A program made the position numbers and the translations under genes. Shown one piece after another: positions 59,072 through 64,000 of a DNA stretch of 64,000 nucleotides (its first letter is position 1; the number at the start of each line of letters is the position of its first letter). A model generated the notes under the pieces. That model did no database searches. It saw nothing but the letters and a program-made list of their open reading frames with translations, and had not been told where the DNA came from. The stretch spans positions 49,181,774 to 49,245,773 of the forward strand of contig OX328127.1 of assembly GCA_946811695.1 (NCBI GenBank). The letters are read 5' to 3'. This DNA is from Gonocerus acuteangulatus (taxonomy: Eukaryota; Arthropoda; Insecta; Hemiptera; Coreidae).

Positions 59072-60164
59072 TTTATACATACAACTGAATTTTAGTTTTG
59101 GGTACTCAGAGAGCAGGGAATATGTTCTTCAGGTGTTCGACATTCGTTAAAACTAAGATGAATACTTCTTGGTTACGTTTCCACTAGAAGTCCTAGGCAG
59201 ATTTATATCGAGAAAGAACAAATTTTCGAAATCTCATTTTGTGATTCTTTTGAACGTGCTGACCAAATTAATTAATTGAGTTTACCAATATAAATATTCG
59301 CTAAAAAAGTAATAACATGTGCGTTTTTCGCCTAGTCTAGTACATTCGTGTAATACCGGAAAAATTCGTTAAGAACGTCGCTGGTCAGACTCATCAGAAT
59401 GATTTTATTGCCCCAAACAAGGTGATAATTACGTAACTTTCATTCTAGAAGTTCTTTATATTTATTAAACAGTAAACAGAGACATTCAATATAGCATTGC
59501 AACAAAACTAGCTAGAACTTCTTGTATATAAAGGGTCTTCCATACTTAGGGCCTTACTACACAAATGGTGCTTTATGATGTTTAATATAATAAAATAGAA
59601 CCTGAATATCCAAGTCTTTAAAAAGTCTTGAAGGAATCGTTCCCTTAGCTCTTCACTGTCGTCTCCGAGATTTCCAGGAAAGTAGTCGTTGCAAGAATCG
59701 ACAAAGTTCAATTTAAAATTCCTCTTTTCGAAACATCCAAGGAAGTCTTGTAATTCTCACTCTTCTTATATTCCCGAAAACATTTTTTAAAGCCAAGCAC
59801 AACTGCTCTGTCACTTTAGCATTGTAGTATTTTTTCAATAAAATATTCTTCTTCCAATAAACTCATCGAGCATATGGTACATCGAACATTCTCTCTTTAT
59901 TAATCATTTAGGAGTAGCAATGAATGTTTGTAAAATGTTTTGATTGTAAATAAAAAAGTTTGTTTATAAGGTTTTCTCTATTTTTAGAGGGGTTACGACT
60001 TCGGATTCCGATTCAGCGCATCTAACTACATGAAGAACTTACTCTATCTAGATCCATTAAATTCTTTTCGCGATTTTCAGCAGTTTTCGCAATGTACTAG
60101 AACATATAAGGATATACGAGCCCAAAGCCCTTTGGATTTCAATTCAGCGCATTAAAAAAGGTAA
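58951..60164. other. no recognised gene; compound microsatellite
   Basis: (TA)n and (CA)n lie at about 59033-59070. GATTCCGATTCAGCGCAT (near 60004) recurs as GATTTCAATTCAGCGCAT (near 60135). Confidence 0.45.
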
Positions 60165-60210
60165 ACATTTGGCTAGACCCCCCACCGCGTAGATGTGTCT
60201 AGCCAAATGT
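60165..60210. repeat. 14-bp perfect hairpin
   Basis: ACATTTGGCTAGAC (60165-60178) is inverted perfectly as GTCTAGCCAAATGT (60197-60210), with an 18-base GC-richer loop. It could be a transcribed stem-loop or a foldback remnant; neither is proven. Confidence 0.85.
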
Positions 60211-61711
60211 AGAGACTACACATTCACAAACTTATTCACAAACTTAGTTTGTGGATCGGTGTAATCAACAGTTGAAGAGCAGAGTCGTTTGCAAATCCTT
60301 TTTCAAAAAAGCCCGTGTGCTCCACTATTAACATATTCAATTCACAGAATGCATAAGTCTCAGACAACTCAAAATCTTAAAGACCTCCTTGTTGAAAATT
60401 CCCGGAGCATACGTACCACCATTGAAACCATGCAACTCATCCTAAATTGGTCTTGGGTCCTCTAAGAAGCCTACAATCTCAGGCCATCGAGCTTTTACGT
60501 TGCCGATTTCTACCTGTATGAACGAACGACCATACGATTCTCCACGGTTCAGAACCAGTTTTATTCGTTCGGAGCAAGTGTGAGAGACAGAGAGGAGGCA
60601 AAATGAACACCAAGAATGTCATGGTGTTGAAAACGGGAATATTCACATCTATTAATTTGGTATAATAATTTCTTGAGTGGAATGCGTCATTCAAAGTAAC
60701 AAAACTCCATTCCACGTTTTTTAACTAAAGGGAGTCAATCGTTAAATATATCCCTCAATAAACTTCCACTTCCTTTGCAGAGATTTAATGCTTACTAAGT
60801 ATAGAGGTTTTCTGTATGTAGTGAATCTGTAGTCCGTTAGAGGCTGAAGAAAACATAAACGTATATAAGGAGAAATTTTCATTTGATCGGTAAAAATGTG
60901 TCATAAACCCTTAAAAATAAATTAAGTAAGATCACTCAGTTTGATAACAAGTATTTCATTTTGGGTGTAATAGCGTTTTAGTTGGTTAAAACTATTTTAA
61001 TTTCTAAATTGTTAGTATTCCATACCCAAGAAATTGTCTCAACCCCCCCCCCCCCCCCCGAAATTTTCCCAGCCTCCTCTGAAATTATTTTCTATATACG
61101 ACCATCGGTGTGCTAATGGCCCCAGTAGCAGATCCACTTCAAACCAAAAAAAAAAAAAAAAACAAAAAAAAAAGACCATCGAGGAAAACAATCGCGAGGA
61201 ACTTCTGATTCATCGAGAAAAGCAGAAGTGTTTTATTAGACGTTCAGAATGTCCTTCTATCAATGGGTTTAGTGAATTAAACCACGTGTGCGTGTGTGCG
61301 TGCGTGCGTGTGTATGTGTGTGTGTGCGTGTGTGTGCGCGCGCGCGCGCGCGTGTGTGTGGACATATTTCAGTATTTAACTTTAACTAATACATATGAAG
61401 GTTTGATATTAGATAGCAATGAATAATAGTTTTCAATTATTGTTTTTTTTTTAATAATTATAGGTATAATAATAATAACTATGTGTATGTATATATACAC
61501 ACAAATATATATTTAATTATGTATATTAATCATAGAGCTCGCATACGTAGCGATTCGCTCTTTTTGAATTTTTTTAGTAAAAACCACTCTAAGATCATAT
61601 AAAATTCAGTGAATTGTTTTGCAAAATTATAGAAATGTTTTAAGGTTTTGGAAAAAATTATTTCGACGGAATAAATAAAAAAAATAATAATAATAAAAAT
61701 AAAAATAAAAA
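60211..61711. other. no recognised gene; simple repeats
   Basis: It includes C17 at 61043-61059, A-rich at 61145-61173 and GT/GC repeats at about 61286-61360. Confidence 0.5.
61286..61360. repeat. (GT)n/(GC)n alternating purine-pyrimidine tract
   Basis: Degenerate TG/CG repeats contain a CG-alternating core at about 61336-61352. Such tracts can adopt Z-DNA. Confidence 0.9.
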
Positions 61712-62030
61712 AACTAAGGAGACAGTGTGGTCAGTTATATGATTCGGTCGGCTGATTTTCACTTTTCACCTACCCACAGGCTGAGTGAGTTTAGGGATGG
61801 TCTGGGACCCGATTCTAGTCATCTAAAGACTACAACAGAAAAGAAGTAGATTACATTCTCAAGATTAGCTGATTGGAAATAGTTAAGATCACACGAGTCT
61901 TCTAGCTGAGACATCCATGACCAATGTGGTTGACCTACGTAAAAAAACATAAACTAAAAAAAAATAAGTACATAGCTCTACCAACATATGAACTCAGTCC
62001 AGTGCTCTACCAATAAGCTAACCTAGCCCC
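61712..62030 (-). mobile_element. SINE C copy 4, diverged
   Basis: AAGGAGACAGTGTGGTCAGT, GGTCGGCTGATTTTC and, at the far end, GTCCAGTGCTCTACCAATAA plus GCTAACCTAGCCCC match SINE C copy 2 in the same orientation. The middle (about 61850-61970) differs. It is the most diverged of the four copies. Confidence 0.7.
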
Positions 62031-63015
62031 ATATATATATGAATATTCTGCGTTTTATGAAATAAATGATCAAATTTTGGACAAATGAAAATCGTATACG
62101 TCGTATTCATCGTTTATATTCGCGCCGGATTATAAAATTCCAAAATAGATGAATATTTATGATCAGAAGAAATATTTAAATATTTCAGGAAAAGTATTAA
62201 ACGATTCACATTTTATGAGAGGCATGTAATCCTACAAACTATTGGGGATTAGACAGACCGAAGGCATGATAGGAAAAGAAAATTAATAAAAAAAGTACTA
62301 TTAGTTGGATTAGAGCAAATTAATGATATTTCGGCACCTCTAATTCGGCATTATAAAAAGTCCTATAAGATATGTGTAATCCTGATTTAGAGGAATCGGT
62401 TTCCTCTCCGTGGGCGAAGGTGGATTTCTATGCGTGGAACGGCTGACAAATTGAGTGTCCGTCGAAGAAAGTTGTTTGGCCCAAGGAACGCAGCGGTATA
62501 AGCAAGCTGTGCAAAAGTAGGTCAAGCAGCTTGGATCTCTTAGTATCCAATACTAACAACATGAGATATATATGAGATTATCTTAAATTTTTTCAGAATC
62601 AGAGGAATGTAGATTTATAATATTGTATTATGAAATCATTAATAATCAAGAAGTTACACGCAGACAAACGTGGTTATTTTAATTAAAATCAAGGACAGTT
62701 ACTGCGATAATAAAAAAAGCAATACAGGTTCACCTTCAGGAAGTAAATACTTGATAGAAGGGAATGGAAATGAATACAAATACATTGTCGAAAACACAAT
62801 AGTAAAACTGTTGATTGTCACTCAAAATTCTAAGGAATTTTCAAATAACTAATCTGATATTGTTGAAATTCTATGCATCAAATCAGTCTAATTTTTCTCC
62901 TTGGCGATCGAACATTACGATAATGATTAAGAACAAAAAAAAATCTTAGTATGGTCTCGCTTAAGAACTAAGGAAATACGTAATACTAAATTTAATGAAC
63001 GTGAAGTTATAGATA
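62031..63015. other. no recognised feature
   Basis: AT-rich, short ORFs only. Confidence 0.5.
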
Positions 63016-63456
63016 GCTGAGATCAGAGTTGGGCATAATTTTATTTATAAATAAAAATACGAATTTATTCGTACTTCATATATTTGTGAATACGAATATA
63101 AATAAATTCGTACTTAATATATTTGTGAATACGAATATAAATAAATTCTTATTCATAAGTGTGAATACGAATTTATTTTTATTCACATATATTAAATATA
63201 AAAATACAAATAAAATTTTATTCGCAAATTTTTCTGCGAATAAAAATAAATTCACAGAAAAAATTGTAAATAATCACAAAAAATGTGAATATTGACAAAA
63301 AATCAAGTGATTACAAAAAAAATCACATTAAAATATACGAATAAAAATTTATTCACATTATAATTTGTGAATAAAAATTTATTCACGATAAAATTCGCAA
63401 ATAAATTATGGATTTATTCGTATTAAAATGATATTACGAAATTTATTGAAGGTGCC

Positions 63457-63458
<2 letters not shown>

Positions 63459-63502
<44 letters not shown>
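63459..63502. repeat. 44-base poly-T run
   Basis: It forms one side of the spacer between the arms of the hAT-type foldback; a broken poly-A follows at 63560-63590. Confidence 0.95.
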
Positions 63503-63504
<2 letters not shown>

Positions 63505-63592
63505 GGAGGTACTTAAACAAAAAATCTAGGCGCTAATAACCTAGACGCTAAACGCCTTTAAAAAAAAACAAAAAAAAAAAAAAAAAAAAACT
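63503..63592 (+). mobile_element. SINE B 3' fragment in the foldback loop
   Basis: AGGCGCTAATAACCTAGACG and CTAAACGCCTTTAAAA read as the 3' end of SINE B on the plus strand, followed by its A-rich tail. The 5' part is missing, and a poly-T precedes it. Confidence 0.6.
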
Positions 63593-64000
63593 TTCAATAA
63601 CTTTCGTAACATCATCTTAATACGAATAAATTCATAATTTATTTGAGAATTTTATTGTGAATAAATTTTTATTCACAAATTATAATGTGAATAAATTTTT
63701 ATTCGTATATTTTAATGTAATTTTTTTTGTAATCACTTGTTTTTTTGTAAATATTCACATATTTTGTGATTATTTACAATTTTTTCTGTGAATTTATTTT
63801 TATTCGCAGAAAAATTTGCGAATAAAATTTTATTTGTATTTTTATATTTAATATATATGAATAAAAATAAATTCGTATTCACACTTATGAATAAGAATTT
63901 ATTTATATTCGTATTCACAAATATATGAAGTACGAATAAATTCGTATTTTTATTTATAAATAAAATTATGCCCAACTCTGGCTGAGATGGAGGGAGGGGG

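Larger units (their letters stand above)
63024..63980. mobile_element. hAT-type foldback element with long palindromic arms
   Basis: The ends are CAGAGTTGGGCATAATTTTA and its exact inverse, flanked by a perfect 8-bp duplication GCTGAGAT (63016-63023 and 63981-63988). This duplication length and the CAG start fit the hAT superfamily. The two arms of about 400 bp are nearly identical inverted copies, and matching frames of 88 and 80 codons on opposite strands are a by-product of that symmetry. The left arm carries one extra 39-bp unit. The centre holds a SINE B fragment between poly-T and poly-A. There is no transposase, so mobility would depend on a hAT source elsewhere. High arm identity suggests recent activity or gene conversion between the arms. 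Confidence 0.85.

Noticed and set aside
63029..63975. pair of homologous protein genes on opposite strands
   Set aside because: They are mirror readings of the palindromic arms of a transposon, Asn/Lys/Phe-rich by composition.
1..64000. CRISPR array or bacterial operon
   Set aside because: No regularly spaced repeats with unique spacers, and the content is that of an animal genome.

Overview
This window looks like intergenic or intronic DNA from an AT-rich animal genome, most probably an arthropod. The evidence is non-LTR retrotransposon (LINE) remnants of Jockey/CR1, R1/LOA-like and R2-like type, several tRNA-derived SINEs, a 5S-rRNA-derived SINE-like copy, a Tc1 transposon, hAT- and Harbinger-type non-autonomous DNA elements, and a helentron/DINE-like family with internal (TA)n tracts. 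There are no bacterial-style operons, ribosome binding sites or CRISPR arrays. I cannot name the species, and I found no host protein-coding exon that I can defend. Most short ORFs are chance or microsatellite readings, such as the poly-(Ile-Tyr) ORFs read through (TA)n.

Layout. 1-6 kb: a SINE A copy with a target duplication, an unclassified 1.1 kb repeat, and a 1.8 kb Harbinger-like element with 54-bp inverted ends and TTA duplications. 7-10.4 kb: helentron-like elements, one apparently nested in another. 11.3-11.9 kb: a degenerate 540-bp foldback. 13.3-14.3 kb: the 3' half of a decayed LINE. 15.7-17 kb: a second copy of the first helentron-like subtype. 21.8-22.9 kb: a local 300-bp direct duplication. 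25.5-27.3 kb: a helentron-like element carrying a nested SINE B, then a 5S-derived sequence. 29.4-30.7 kb: two LINE pieces on the minus strand. 32.1-35.4 kb: more helentron-like elements and a tRNA-Ile-like SINE C. 35.9-37.7 kb: two further LINE remnants. 40-41.2 kb: an element with 8-bp target duplications and a duplicated right end. 45.4-46.1 kb: an R2-like LINE C-terminus split by SINE C. 48.7-50.6 kb: a Tc1-type transposon. 51.6-52.2 kb: a small inverted-repeat element. 63-64 kb: a near-complete 957-bp hAT-type foldback with perfect 8-bp target duplications.

How the parts relate. SINE tails match each other: SINE A and the 5S-derived copy share a GTTAAAATT tail. Several insertions are nested, and these give a relative age order. 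The helentron-like family has three subtypes with the same architecture: a short 5' motif inverted at the 3' end, an internal tandem unit, a (TA)n tract, a 3' hairpin and a terminal CTAA. I regard this family as the most coherent system in the window. Several hammerhead-ribozyme-like, Penelope-associated motifs are also present, all degenerate.
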